DNA of 64,000 nucleotides. It comes from Citricoccus muralis (GTDB lineage Bacteria > Actinomycetota > Actinomycetes > Actinomycetales > Micrococcaceae). The notes beneath the pieces were generated by a model. The model ran no database searches. It was not told where the DNA came from and worked only from the letters and a program-made list of their open reading frames with translations. Position numbers and translations under genes: made by a program. Shown one piece after another: positions 1-8,746 of the stretch. The stretch covers positions 2,976,001 through 3,040,000 of the forward strand of contig NZ_CP121252.1 of the NCBI RefSeq assembly GCF_029637705.1. Reading direction: 5' to 3'. The first letter of the stretch is position 1; every line of letters starts with the position of its first letter.

Positions 1-715
1 GCACAAGACGTGCTTCGATCTCCACCAGGTCCCCCGACCGGACCTCCCGCAGAAAGCGCACCCCGCCAGCGAACACCGCGACGACGGGGGCACCCACCCA
101 CCGGGCGGCGCAGACATCGGCCGCAGCGTCGATCCAGCGAAGCACAGTGCCGCCGGGGACCTTGCCGCCGCGCGGGACCTCCTTAGTGGAGGCCACGAAC
201 CGGAGAGTGACAATCTCAGCTGAGGTGTCTTCCGGTTCTGGGAATACGGCGGTATCAAGAGCGTCCTCCCCCGCGCGGTGCTCGACGCCGCGGCGCTCCG
301 CGAGAGCACGACGGGCCAGCCCGCCTTCGGTCGTGGGCTCCCATGGGGGCACCGGGACAGGGTCACCAGCATCGTTCACGGCGGTGTAGATGAGCACGCA
401 CTGGGTGGCGACGGTGGGCTGGCCGTCCTCATCGAGCTGCTCGGGCAGCAGCAGCCGCGTCTGCACGTGCACGGTCTTCTTGCCGGTGCGAATCAGTCGA
501 GCCTGCACCACCACGGTGGACTCCACCGGCACGGAATGTTGGAAGCGCATATTGCCGACGTAGGCAGCGACCACGTTGGTGCGGGTCCAGGTGGCAGCCA
601 TGGCGTATCCGGCCTTGTCGAGCCAGCTCATCACGGTACCGGCGTCGACGCTGCCGTCGGGAAAATCGTAGGCTTCGGCCCGGAAGTTCAGGGCAATCGA
701 CGTTCGCGCGGGCAT
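1..715 (-). CDS. Acyl-CoA thioesterase, double hotdog (3' end beyond window)
   Basis: Reading the minus strand from the ATG at 715 gives an open frame of 238 codons that leaves the window at base 1, so the C-terminus is missing. Two hotdog-type repeats are visible: one around residues 20-90 (DAGTVMSWLDKAGYA, then NMRFQHSVPVEST) and one from about residue 180 (GGTVLRWIDAAADV, then GGVRFLREVRSGD). This layout is typical of the acyl-CoA hydrolase (YciA/BFIT) family, which cleaves acyl-CoA to free acid and CoA in the cytoplasm. Chain-length preference cannot be read. It is divergent from the HEAT protein gene at 759. Confidence 0.75.
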   Translation of the reverse strand, partial: MPARTSIALNFRAEAYDFPDGSVDAGTVMSWLDKAGYAMAATWTRTNVVAAYVGNMRFQHSVPVESTVVVQARLIRTGKKTVHVQTRLLLPEQLDEDGQPTVATQCVLIYTAVNDAGDPVPVPPWEPTTEGGLARRALAERRGVEHRAGEDALDTAVFPEPEDTSAEIVTLRFVASTKEVPRGGKVPGGTVLRWIDAAADVCAARWVGAPVVAVFAGGVRFLREVRSGDLVEIEARLV

Positions 716-758
716 ACTTAAGAAAATATCATTCCCCACCCTCCAGGAGGTTGCGACG

Positions 759-1373
759 GTGTTGCCTGAGGAATCCCCGACGCCCGAGTCTGCCCACATC
801 ACCCCGACGTCTGCCACCCCGGCATCCGGGCCACGGCCCGATCCAGTGGCCGAGCGGGTGGAAGCCGCGGCGTTGCGACTGGGGGTGAATCCGTTGGTCG
901 ATTGGGCCACGCGCCTGCTCACTGGGGCCGCGCAGCCGGACGACGACGGCGACCCGAGCATCGAGCTCCTCGGCGGAATGCCCGCCCTGGAACCCTGGAT
1001 GGCGCGGGTCTGGGCGGCTCAGGTGCTGCTGCACCGCTGGCATCACGCCGCAGCGCCTGCCGTAGTCACCGGGCTATCGGATGAGGCGTGGCAGGTACGC
1101 TCCGTGTGTCTGAAAGTCGCCGCGCTCCGCGATATCACCGACGCCGAGTTGACCGTCGTCTCCCGGCTCGATGACCCGGAGCCCTCGGTGCGAGTGGAGG
1201 CGGCAACGACCCTGGGCGAGCTCGGGTCTGTGGACACCTCCGGCACCATGATCGGGTTGAACAACGCCGTGATGTCCACAGATTCTGTGATGGCCGATGC
1301 CGCCGAACGCGCTTTGGAACGATTGGCGGAGCGCTTCGATCGACCCGACGTCCGCCCCGCGTCCCAGTACTGA
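759..1373 (+). CDS. HEAT-repeat domain protein
   Basis: The product is 204 aa. The GTG start at 759 is preceded by a strong ribosome binding site, aggagg at 745-750. The N-terminal 35 residues are Pro/Ser/Thr-rich and probably disordered. From about residue 100 the sequence has HEAT-like helical pairs (LSDEAWQVRSVCLKVAALRD, then RLDDPEPSVRVEAATTLGEL), which normally mediate protein contacts. There is no signal peptide or membrane segment. It converges on the ArsA-like gene with only 13 bases between the stops. The partner and function are unknown. Confidence 0.7.
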   Translation: MLPEESPTPESAHITPTSATPASGPRPDPVAERVEAAALRLGVNPLVDWATRLLTGAAQPDDDGDPSIELLGGMPALEPWMARVWAAQVLLHRWHHAAAPAVVTGLSDEAWQVRSVCLKVAALRDITDAELTVVSRLDDPEPSVRVEAATTLGELGSVDTSGTMIGLNNAVMSTDSVMADAAERALERLAERFDRPDVRPASQY

Positions 1374-1386
1374 GCCAGTCTGACGA

Positions 1387-2382
1387 TCAGACGGCGGTGA
1401 AGGTATCGGCCACGCGGGCCATGCCGGTCGCTGACTGCACGTCCTCGACCACCAGTCCGGTCTGAAACAGCGGCATCTCCGGTAGCCGTTCCCGCGCCCA
1501 GGTCAGGTGCTCGTCCTCGGAGCGGGCACGCGCCGCCAAAAAATCGCCTTGGTCGGCGGGTGAGCGCCGATTCACCACGGCCCCGACGATCGGCACTCCC
1601 GTGTGGCGCAGCTGCTCATGCAGTGCGATGGTCTCCAGCAGCGGCATCCGTTCGGCCAAGGCCACCATCACGAACCCGGTTTGCTCGGTGTCGTGCAGCA
1701 GCTCGCTATAACGCAGGAACAGCTCACGACGCCGCTCCAGCACCCGCCGGATGGTGCCGTCGCGCGAAGCACCCGGGTCCTGATCACCCTCGGAGCCGGG
1801 CAGCGCGTTGAGTGCGGCCGCATAGCGTTCGGAGCGCCGTCGACGAGACAGCATCCCCTCCACCCACGTGGACATCAGCTGCGGCAACTCGAGCAGCCGA
1901 GTGGTATGTCCCGTCGGCGCGGTGTCGAAGATGACGACGTCGAACGGCTCCGTCTGCTCCGATACCCGCCGGGTGGTGGCGATCTGCGCCATCCGCTCCA
2001 TCAGCGCCGCTTCATGCGCCCCGGGGGAGGCGTCGGCGGCAGCGAAGTAGCGGTTCACCTCGCCGTGCAGGTGCTCCGGCATCAGCGGGGTCACTGTGCG
2101 GGCGACCGCCTCGAAGTGGTGGCGCGCGGTGGCCACGGGGTCGATCTCCACCCCGGTCACGCTGCCCCCGCTACCGGATTCGTGCAGCAGAAGCGGGGCC
2201 TGCCCGATATCTCGGTCCCAGAGGTGGCCGAGGTTGTGTGCCGGGTCGGTGGAGACCACCAGCACCCGAGCACCGTTCTCCGCGGCCGACCACCCGGCGG
2301 CAGACGCCAGGGTTGTCTTGCCCACGCCGCCTTTGCCGCCGAAGAACACCACACGACGCGCGCCGATCAACTCCTGGTGCAC
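1387..2382 (-). CDS. ArsA-like anion-transporting ATPase (single domain)
   Basis: The product is 331 aa. The deviant Walker A motif GGKGGVGKTT lies near residues 15-24 and the switch motif DTAPTGHTTRLLELP near residue 155, both hallmarks of the ArsA/Get3 SIMIBI ATPases. It is a single half-length domain, unlike the duplicated E. coli ArsA. It is the last gene of a minus-strand run cstA, cory-CC-star, arsA-like, with 34 bases between it and the small gene. The true ars genes of this window are 53 kb away, so an arsenite role is unlikely. A role with CstA or membrane-protein handling is inference. Confidence 0.8.
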   Translation of the reverse strand: MHQELIGARRVVFFGGKGGVGKTTLASAAGWSAAENGARVLVVSTDPAHNLGHLWDRDIGQAPLLLHESGSGGSVTGVEIDPVATARHHFEAVARTVTPLMPEHLHGEVNRYFAAADASPGAHEAALMERMAQIATTRRVSEQTEPFDVVIFDTAPTGHTTRLLELPQLMSTWVEGMLSRRRRSERYAAALNALPGSEGDQDPGASRDGTIRRVLERRRELFLRYSELLHDTEQTGFVMVALAERMPLLETIALHEQLRHTGVPIVGAVVNRRSPADQGDFLAARARSEDEHLTWARERLPEMPLFQTGLVVEDVQSATGMARVADTFTAV

Positions 2383-2416
2383 CAGGGCCTCTCTTTCTGT
2401 CGGACCAGCAGCAGGC

Positions 2417-2662
2417 TCAGCAGCACGACACCGAATCCAGCGGCGAGCGTTCCATGCCCATACGCCGGTGCCAGTCGTGGAACTGCTCCCACATGGCCGG
2501 CATCAGCTCGGCGGTGTAATAGGTGGCCGGGTTGGGCACGCCGAGCGCCTCGGAGAACACCATCATCATGAACAGGTCCTCCTCGTCTCGGCGTGCCCGG
2601 GCGAAGGTGCGGCGGTACGGGCCCGCGTAATACTGCCGCAGCAGCTCACCGAATCGCGTCAT
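2417..2662 (-). CDS. Cory-CC-star small protein
   Basis: The product is 81 aa, starting MTRFGELLRQYYAGPYRR and ending SVSCC followed directly by the stop. The terminal Cys-Cys is the signature of the actinobacterial cory-CC-star family. A much longer frame runs upstream through cstA, but it is only a shadow, so the ATG at 2662, 17 bases after the cstA stop, is preferred. It lies between cstA and the ArsA-like gene. The unrelated-looking CstA partner YbdD of enterobacteria also ends in Cys-Cys, which suggests an analogous accessory role in peptide/pyruvate uptake. The function is not proven. Confidence 0.75.
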   Translation of the reverse strand: MTRFGELLRQYYAGPYRRTFARARRDEEDLFMMMVFSEALGVPNPATYYTAELMPAMWEQFHDWHRRMGMERSPLDSVSCC

Positions 2663-2679
2663 CGCCGGATCAAGATCCC

Positions 2680-4383
2680 TTACTTCTCGGCCGGTTCCAG
2701 CTCGTCGTCCTCGGGCAGGAACTCCGCCACCGGGGGCTCCTGGCGCGCCCGGACCATGGCCCGGAACGCCTCGATGATCACCCACAGGGCGCAGATGAGG
2801 ATGACGATGTCCATCACCAGCAGCAGCCAGTTGCCCTGCTGGTAGAAGGTTCCCAGCTGGACGATCAAGGCGTAGACGCTGACCACCAGCACGAACAGCA
2901 GCGGGATGAACACCGGCCAGATCGGACGGCGTAGCTGCAGCAGAATCACCGTCAAGATCGACAGCGTGAGCGCGGCCAGCAGCTGGTTCGTGGTGCCGAA
3001 CAGCGGCCAGATCACCATGCCGCCCGAACCGTCCGCACCGGCGCCGAAAGCGAGGCCCATGGTGACCACCAGGGCGATGATCGTGGCCAGCCACGGCTTC
3101 AGCTTCACCCCGATCATTTCGCCGATCTCGCCAACCACGAAGCGTTGCAGACGTACGCCGGTGTCCATGGTGGTGGCCGCGAACAGCACCGCCATGGTGG
3201 CCAGGATCGTGGCCGACAGTGACGGCGGGATGCCGAGTCCGGCGTTCATGATGGTGCCGCCACCCTGAACGAAGGCAACCACGCCGCCCTCATTGAATGC
3301 GGAGTACACCTCTTCCCAGGCGGCCAACGTCTGGTAACCGGCGGTGACGGCGATGATGGTGCCGAGGGCAAGCAGCCCCTCACCCACCGCGCCGAAGTAG
3401 CCGACGAATCGCGCGTCGGTCTCCTTGTCGAGCTGTTTGGAACTGGTACCGGAAGAGACAATCCCGTGGAACCCGGATATCGCGCCACAGGCGATCGTGA
3501 CGAACAACAACGGGAAGATCCCCGGCGTGCCGTCAGGCACGTTCTCATTCAACGCCGGAGCCACCACGGTCGGCTGTGAAATCAGGATAGAGAGGTAGAG
3601 GATGCCCAGGCCGATGAAGAGCTGCAGGCCGTTGATGTAGTCGCGCGGCTGCAGCAGCATCCACACCGGCAGCGTCGAGGCGATGCCCGCGTAGATGAAC
3701 AGCACCACGATCCAGAAGGCGTTGGCGCTGAGCCCCAGAATCGTCTCCGGCAGCTCGATCGGATACCGGTCGCCGAGCAAGATCAGCGCGTAGAGTGCCA
3801 CCACACCGACGATGGACACCCAGGCCAAGTTCCACTTGAACCGGTAGATCGCCTGACCAACCAGTAGCGCCACCACGATCGCACCCCAGGTGGGTATCAC
3901 CGCGGTGGGCGTGGAGACGAGCAGATTCGAGATCACGACGGCGAACGCGGCATTCACCATCAACAGCAACAGGAAGATGACCACCAGGAACAGGTTCCGA
4001 CCGTGCTTGCCGATGTAGCGACCGGACAGGGTGCCAATGGACTGGCCCTTGTTGCGCGCCGAAGCCCAGAGCGCTCCAAGATCATGCATGCCAGCAAAGA
4101 AGATGGTGCCGAGGGTCACCCAGAGGAAGGCGGGAAGCCAGCCCCAGATCACCGCGACCGCAGGGCCCACGATCGGTGCAGCACCGGCCACCGAGGTGAA
4201 GTGGTGACCCCACAGCACCAGTTTGTTGGTGGGAACGTAGTCAACACCGTCGTTGTAGCGGTGCGAGGGTGTTTCGAAATCCGGATCGAGCCGATAGATC
4301 TTCTTGGCCAGGAACCGGGAGTACAGCAGGTAGCCGGTCACGATCATGACGACCCCGACCACAGCCATGATGAGTGAGCTCAT
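2680..4383 (-). CDS. cstA: Carbon starvation protein A transporter
   Basis: The product is 567 aa. The start chosen is the ATG at 4383 (MSSLIMAVVGVVMIVTGYL), which has AGAGG upstream; the frame is open 13 codons further but without support. It has many hydrophobic segments and CstA-family signatures, including GHHFTSVAGAAPIVGPAVAV near residue 60 and DTGVRLQRFVVGEIG in the C-terminal half. CstA proteins import peptides and, in several bacteria, pyruvate. It heads the operon with the cory-CC-star and ArsA-like genes. A CRP/GlxR-type site lies 71 bases upstream of the start, matching the family's carbon-starvation control. Confidence 0.92.
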   Translation of the reverse strand: MSSLIMAVVGVVMIVTGYLLYSRFLAKKIYRLDPDFETPSHRYNDGVDYVPTNKLVLWGHHFTSVAGAAPIVGPAVAVIWGWLPAFLWVTLGTIFFAGMHDLGALWASARNKGQSIGTLSGRYIGKHGRNLFLVVIFLLLLMVNAAFAVVISNLLVSTPTAVIPTWGAIVVALLVGQAIYRFKWNLAWVSIVGVVALYALILLGDRYPIELPETILGLSANAFWIVVLFIYAGIASTLPVWMLLQPRDYINGLQLFIGLGILYLSILISQPTVVAPALNENVPDGTPGIFPLLFVTIACGAISGFHGIVSSGTSSKQLDKETDARFVGYFGAVGEGLLALGTIIAVTAGYQTLAAWEEVYSAFNEGGVVAFVQGGGTIMNAGLGIPPSLSATILATMAVLFAATTMDTGVRLQRFVVGEIGEMIGVKLKPWLATIIALVVTMGLAFGAGADGSGGMVIWPLFGTTNQLLAALTLSILTVILLQLRRPIWPVFIPLLFVLVVSVYALIVQLGTFYQQGNWLLLVMDIVILICALWVIIEAFRAMVRARQEPPVAEFLPEDDELEPAEK

Positions 4384-4420
4384 GGTGTCCTCTTCATCTC
4401 GTCGTTGAGTTCCGTGGCGC

Positions 4421-4474
4421 AAAAATGTGAGTGTCGCATTCCACTGACCACAGTGTAACGTGCGTCACATTTTT
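4421..4474. promoter_or_regulatory. CRP/GlxR-like box inside a spaced inverted repeat, cstA promoter
   Basis: TGTAA-N6-TCACA at 4454-4469 fits the CRP/GlxR consensus (TGTGA-N6-TCACA) with one change. It also forms one end of a perfect 10-bp inverted repeat, AAAAATGTGA at 4421-4430 and TCACATTTTT at 4465-4474. It lies between divergent cstA and the antitoxin gene. Confidence 0.5.
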
Positions 4475-4534
4475 AACCAGGGATCTTTGCGCCCCTGCCT
4501 GTTTTTCGTTCCTTGCGTTTGCTTACATGGAGCC

Positions 4535-4954
4535 ATGGCAGCACCAACAGTTTCGCCCCGTGACAATGCCCGCCAGGCAGCGGATCTAGTCAAGTCCGCA
4601 CATTCCCTGGTGATCGACGGGCACGACATTCAACTCAGTGACGAACTCCGCCATGGGCTACGGGAACTGTTGCGGCATATCGCCGCCGGTGACGAAGTAG
4701 AAGTCGTTGCTCGAAGAGAGTATTTGAGTACTCAACAGGCTGCAGAGATCCTGCAGATCAGTCGGCCGACACTGGTCAAAATGCTCGACGACGGACTTAT
4801 TCGTTTCGAGCGGCCAGGCACACATCGACGCATCCCTCAAAGCGCGCTTGAGGAATACCTGGCCAAGGAAGTTGATGCGAGAAAGGAAGCACTGAGAGAT
4901 CTCGCCGATACCTTCGATCCGAATGTGCCCGACCAGATAGTTTCCACCCGTTGA
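4535..4954 (+). CDS. Antitoxin with excisionase/MerR-type HTH
   Basis: The product is 139 aa from the ATG at 4535 (MAAPTVSPRDNARQAADLVK). An upstream in-frame ATG at 4460 would add 25 unusual residues and sits in the promoter region. Residues 65-112 form an excisionase-family helix-turn-helix (STQQAAEILQISRPTLVKML, then the wing RFERPGTHRRIP). Proteins of this size and layout are the usual antitoxins of PIN-domain toxins. The stop overlaps the TTG start of the toxin remnant (TTGA at 4951-4954). Base composition is more AT-rich than in the neighbours, which suggests acquisition. Confidence 0.75.
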   Translation: MAAPTVSPRDNARQAADLVKSAHSLVIDGHDIQLSDELRHGLRELLRHIAAGDEVEVVARREYLSTQQAAEILQISRPTLVKMLDDGLIRFERPGTHRRIPQSALEEYLAKEVDARKEALRDLADTFDPNVPDQIVSTR

Positions 4955-5805
4955 GCTCACGAATCGCACTGTTGGACGCCCACGTATTGGTGCCCCAGCG
5001 ATTGAGCAGTTTACTGCTCACACTGGCGGAGAACGGCCTTTTTCAACCCCGCTGGTCCGAACAGATTCTGAACGAAGTCGAACGCACCCTAGTCAATAAG
5101 CTTAGTGTTGAACCAGCGAGAGCCTCACGGCGGCTTGCAGCCATGCAACATGCTTTCCCGCGAGCGACGGTTACTGGACATGAGAGCGCCAAGGCGACCC
5201 TCGGTGTGACATCAAGGACCAGCATGTTTATGCGGCGGCGCAGTGTGCCCGCGCGAAAATACTGGTGACGTTCAACCTCCGCGACTTCCCTACAGTTGCC
5301 GATCAAGTAGGTGACGTTCCAATCCAGCACCCCGATCATTCTCTGCTCCAACTCTGGTCAGAGGAGCCACGCGACGTGGAGTCTGCCATTACGCGCGAAT
5401 CGGAGCGAATGACCCGTCCACCATTGGAGGTGCGTGACGTCCTCGCAGGAATCGCACCCATTGCACCATTGACAGCAAATACCATTCACAATCATGGGGG
5501 ACAGCGCTCAGCAGATTTTCCCGCCTTCGTGGCTGCGGACCCTCATCAGTCTCCGTACGCAAAAGCTTTAAACAAACCTGACTTCAGCAAACCAGATCAC
5601 GTGCTCTACATGTGGTGGACCGCTCTGAGAGATCGAAAAACAAGAACAGGCGCGCAAAAAGTACTGGATGCACTCGTCTGCAGCATTCGACTACGCAGAG
5701 ATCGATGAGCTGCTCAGTAGTTTTTCCCTGGCCGCCAATGTTTACTATGCCGCGCACGCTCCCGATGAAGTTGCAGTGAATAACGTCGTCGTAGATCCAT
5801 ACTGA
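4951..5805 (+). pseudogene. PIN-domain toxin with two frameshifts
   Basis: The frame starting at TTG 4951 gives a PIN ribonuclease N-terminus (LLDAHVLVPQRL; RWSEQILNEVERTL). Near 5200 the homology jumps to the -1 frame, which continues DIKDQHVYAAAQ (the PIN acidic motif) and VTFNLRDFP. This second frame reads to about 5634. There a +1 change is needed to continue with EKQEQARKKYWMHSSAFDY to the stop at 5803-5805. The two shifts compensate, so a full-length protein of about 280 residues once existed. No classical slippery heptamer is visible at either point, which argues for decay or sequencing error rather than programmed frameshifting. Confidence 0.7.
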
Positions 5806-5810
5806 CGCAA

Positions 5811-5848
5811 TATGGGCGAGCATAGGAGTTTTCCTATACCCGCCCATA
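5811..5848. terminator. Bidirectional hairpin terminator
   Basis: A nested hairpin lies just past the toxin remnant and before the convergent aldo/keto reductase end. The outer stem TATGGGCG/CGCCCATA is at 5811-5818 and 5841-5848. The inner stem ATAGGA/TCCTAT is at 5822-5827 and 5832-5837 with a GTTT loop. Confidence 0.6.
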
Positions 5849-5890
5849 AGTGCTTATTTCTCTGCGTCCAAGTCCAGACGAGGACGAGAC

Positions 5891-6730
5891 TCAGAGCATG
5901 GTGAAGTTGGCGGTGGCCGGGTCGGCGCCAACCCGTTCGTCGGTGTCCAGCCCGGAAATCTGGGCGATCTCGTCATCGCTCAGCGTCACGTTCACGGCGT
6001 TGAGGTTTTCCTCCATGCGCTCACGGTGCGTGGACTTCGGGATCACGATGGTGCCCTGCGCCAGATGCCAGGCCAACACGACCTGCGCCGGGGTGGCGTC
6101 GTGCGCGGCGGCGATATTGGTGACGACGTCGTTCGTCAGATCCTTGCCCTGACCGATCGGCGAGTAGGCCTCCACGGCGATGCCCGCGGCGCGGGTGGCT
6201 GCCTGGGTTGAGGTCTGCTGGAAGGTGGGGTGCACCTCGATTTGGTTCACCGCCGGCACCACATCGGAGGCGCCTAGCAGGCGCTCCAGGTGCTCCGGCA
6301 GGAAGTTCGAGACGCCGATGGAGGTCGCCAGGCCGTCTTGGCGTGCGGTGACGAGCTGCTCCCAGGCCTGCAGATACAGATCCTGCGCCGGGGCTGGCCA
6401 GTGGATGAGGTACAGGTCGACGTGGTCCAAACCGAGGGCCTGCAGCGAATTCTCGAAGGCCTCGCGGGCGATATTCTGCTCGCCGTTGCGCAGCTTGGTG
6501 GTGATGTACAGCTCGTCGCGAGCGATGCCGGAGGCGGCAATGGCGCGGCCGACGCCTTCTTCATTGCGATAGGCGGCGGCGGTGTCGAGGTGGCGGTAGC
6601 CGGCCTCCAGCGCCTGCTCGACCGCTTTCTGCGTTTCTGCCGGCGGCACCTGGAAGACGCCGAAACCGAGCTGCGGGATGGAGTGGCCGTCGTTGAGTTC
6701 GACGGTGGGAACGGTGGGGATGGTCGTCAT
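5891..6730 (-). CDS. Aldo/keto reductase
   Basis: The product is 279 aa from the ATG at 6730, with GGAGG eight bases upstream; the longer upstream frame is a shadow. The AKR tetrad is visible: Asp and Tyr in LDTAAAYRNEEG, Lys in ITTKLRNG, His in LIHWPAP. The C-terminal region IVIPKSTHRERMEENL binds NADP(H). It resembles AKR5-type 2,5-diketo-D-gluconate reductase-like proteins of actinobacteria. The physiological substrate is unknown. It is monocistronic and divergent from rlmC. Confidence 0.88.
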   Translation of the reverse strand: MTTIPTVPTVELNDGHSIPQLGFGVFQVPPAETQKAVEQALEAGYRHLDTAAAYRNEEGVGRAIAASGIARDELYITTKLRNGEQNIAREAFENSLQALGLDHVDLYLIHWPAPAQDLYLQAWEQLVTARQDGLATSIGVSNFLPEHLERLLGASDVVPAVNQIEVHPTFQQTSTQAATRAAGIAVEAYSPIGQGKDLTNDVVTNIAAAHDATPAQVVLAWHLAQGTIVIPKSTHRERMEENLNAVNVTLSDDEIAQISGLDTDERVGADPATANFTML

Positions 6731-6897
6731 GAGAGGTGCCTCCGAAGCGGTCGGGTCGACGTCGTTGCGCGAGTGGCAACACGGTGGTGCTGGTCCAGAA
6801 ATGACAGTACTCCGCACCCGCACCGTCTGCGAACCCCCGCGTCCGTTGTGTTCGCCGTGGGCCGATCCGGGGTGCGGCGCGGACCTAGAATGAAGAC

Positions 6898-8121
6898 ATG
6901 CGCTGCCACCATTTCGCCTCGGGTGCGTGTCGATCCTGCCCGCACATCGGCGTGGGCTACCGGCACCAGGTGGCGGCCAAACAGCATGCGGTGCGCGAGC
7001 TGCTGGACCCGCGCATCCGCGCCGTCGACGTCGACCCCGATCAATTGTGGGCGGATCCGGCGCTCTCCCCCGAGGCACGGTTCCGAAACAAGGCGAAAAT
7101 GGTGGTCACCGGCACCGCGGAGCAGCCGAAGCTGGGCATTCTGGATCAGCACCAGCACCCCAAGCACCATGATGGCTCCGGCGTCGACCTCACCGACTGC
7201 CCGCTCTACGAACCCGGGTTGGAAGCGGCGTTTGGTCCTATCGCGGAGGCCATCTCCGAGGCTGGACTGGTTCCGTACAACGTGGGGAAGCGCACCGGGG
7301 AGCTCAAGCACGTGATCGTGACGATCTCGCCCCAGCAACAGCTGATGATCCGGTTCGTGCTGCGCTCCACCGACCAGCTCCCTGCCCTGCGCACGGTGGT
7401 GCCGGCCCTGCGGGACCGGTTGGCTCAGCTACAGACCCCCGCCGCCGTCGTCACCGCCAACCTGTTGCCCGTGCACCAGGCGCTGCTGGAGGGCGAAGAG
7501 GAGATCCCCCTGGCCGGGGACGAGACGCTGCGGATGCTGCTCAATGGGGTGCCGCTGAACCTGCGCCCGCAGGGGTTCTTCCAGACCAACACGGTGATTG
7601 CCGCGGAGCTCTACGCCCAGGCCACCGCCTGGGTGGATGCGCTGCCGCCGCAGGACCAGCCACGCTCGGTGTGGGATCTGTATTGCGGGGTGGGTGGATT
7701 CGGCTTCTCCCTCGCCCAGGCACAGAGCGGGCCCGCGAAGGGTCAGCGGCGTCGTGTGTGGGGCGTGGAGGTGTCGACCGAGGCGATCCGAGCCGCCCAG
7801 CGGACATCAGCCGATCTCGACTGCGCGGACACGGTGCGCTTCGTGGCCGGGGATGCGACCGCGCTGGCGCAGGATCATCCCGACGATGTGCCGGATCTCG
7901 TGGTGGTGAATCCGCCGCGGCGCGGCATCGGGGCAGACTTAGCGCGCTGGCTGAACAGTACCGAGGAGATCCGCCATGTGCTGTACTCCTCGTGCAACGC
8001 GAAGACCTTGGCGGCCGACCTGGAACAGCTTCCAGATTTCGCGCCTGTGCACGCCCGGCTGCTGGACATGTTCCCGCAAACCGACCACTACGAGGTGCTG
8101 ATGCTGCTCAGCCGCTGCTGA
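6898..8121 (+). CDS. rlmC: 23S rRNA (uracil-C5)-methyltransferase, RlmC type
   Basis: The product is 407 aa. The N-terminal MRCHHFASGACRSCPHIG has the closely spaced cysteines of the RlmC iron-sulfur site, and a fourth candidate is in DLTDCPLY. There is no TRAM domain, as in RlmC. Methyltransferase motifs follow in order: QGFFQTN, DLYCGVGGFGFSLA (SAM), DLVVVNPPRRGIG, and YSSCNAKTLA with catalytic Cys366. The family transfers methyl from SAM to U747 (and in some species U1939) of 23S rRNA; specificity in this organism is not readable. The GNAT gene follows 37 bases later. Confidence 0.88.
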   Translation: MRCHHFASGACRSCPHIGVGYRHQVAAKQHAVRELLDPRIRAVDVDPDQLWADPALSPEARFRNKAKMVVTGTAEQPKLGILDQHQHPKHHDGSGVDLTDCPLYEPGLEAAFGPIAEAISEAGLVPYNVGKRTGELKHVIVTISPQQQLMIRFVLRSTDQLPALRTVVPALRDRLAQLQTPAAVVTANLLPVHQALLEGEEEIPLAGDETLRMLLNGVPLNLRPQGFFQTNTVIAAELYAQATAWVDALPPQDQPRSVWDLYCGVGGFGFSLAQAQSGPAKGQRRRVWGVEVSTEAIRAAQRTSADLDCADTVRFVAGDATALAQDHPDDVPDLVVVNPPRRGIGADLARWLNSTEEIRHVLYSSCNAKTLAADLEQLPDFAPVHARLLDMFPQTDHYEVLMLLSRC

Positions 8122-8158
8122 ATCGCGATCCGGATACCCCACCGAAACGAGGAACCCC

Positions 8159-8677
8159 ATGCCACGATGGAGCACCCGAGCCGAGCGCCCGGGCACTGTG
8201 CAGGACCAGGAAGCGGTGCGCGCCATCAACGTTGCTGCCTTCCCGACCTCGACTGAAGCGGAGTTGGTGGATGCGCTGCGTACCGATCCGGGCACGTGGA
8301 TCGAGGGCCTATCGATGCTAAGCCTCGTGGATGACGGCACGCCCGTCGGCCATGCCCTGCTCACCCGATGCATGGTCGGCGGGCAGCCTGCCCTCGCCTT
8401 GGCGCCCTGCGCCGTCGACCCTGCATACCAGCGACAGGGCGCCGGGGCCGCGGCGATCCGCGCAGTCTTAGACGCTGCCCGCGACCGGGGCGAGAACCTG
8501 GTGGTGGTGCTCGGTCACCCCGACTACTACCCGCGCTTCGATTTCACCCGGGCATCACGCTTGGGTGTGACCGCCCCGTTCGAGGTTCCCGATGAGGCGT
8601 TCATGGCGCTGGCCATGCACCCAACGCAGCCCACGCCGCGTGGCGAGATCCGGTACCCGGAGGCCTTCGGCGTCTGA
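8159..8677 (+). CDS. GNAT-family N-acetyltransferase
   Basis: The product is 172 aa. It has a GNAT fold with the acetyl-CoA-binding loop motif in PAYQRQGAGAAAI near residues 88-100, followed by VVVLGHPDYYPRFDFTRASR, typical of the YhbS-like subfamily of predicted acetyltransferases. The acceptor is unknown. It lies just downstream of rlmC in the same direction, probably co-transcribed. The start is the ATG at 8159 after a gagga-type ribosome binding site. Confidence 0.82.
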   Translation: MPRWSTRAERPGTVQDQEAVRAINVAAFPTSTEAELVDALRTDPGTWIEGLSMLSLVDDGTPVGHALLTRCMVGGQPALALAPCAVDPAYQRQGAGAAAIRAVLDAARDRGENLVVVLGHPDYYPRFDFTRASRLGVTAPFEVPDEAFMALAMHPTQPTPRGEIRYPEAFGV

Positions 8678-8746
8678 ACCTGAGAACGGCGGCGCATCAA
8701 CAGATTCATCGGGAATTAACGCCAGATACGGTGGGCGCGCTTCAGC

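Noticed and set aside
2663-3094. N-terminal extension of the cory-CC-star frame through cstA
   Set aside because: It overlaps the cstA coding sequence in another frame and has Arg/Gly/His-rich shadow composition; the ATG at 2662 gives the normal family length.
5195-5210. Programmed -1 frameshift in the PIN toxin gene
   Set aside because: No X-XXY-YYZ slippery heptamer or clear downstream stem is visible, and a second shift near 5634 makes decay or error more likely.
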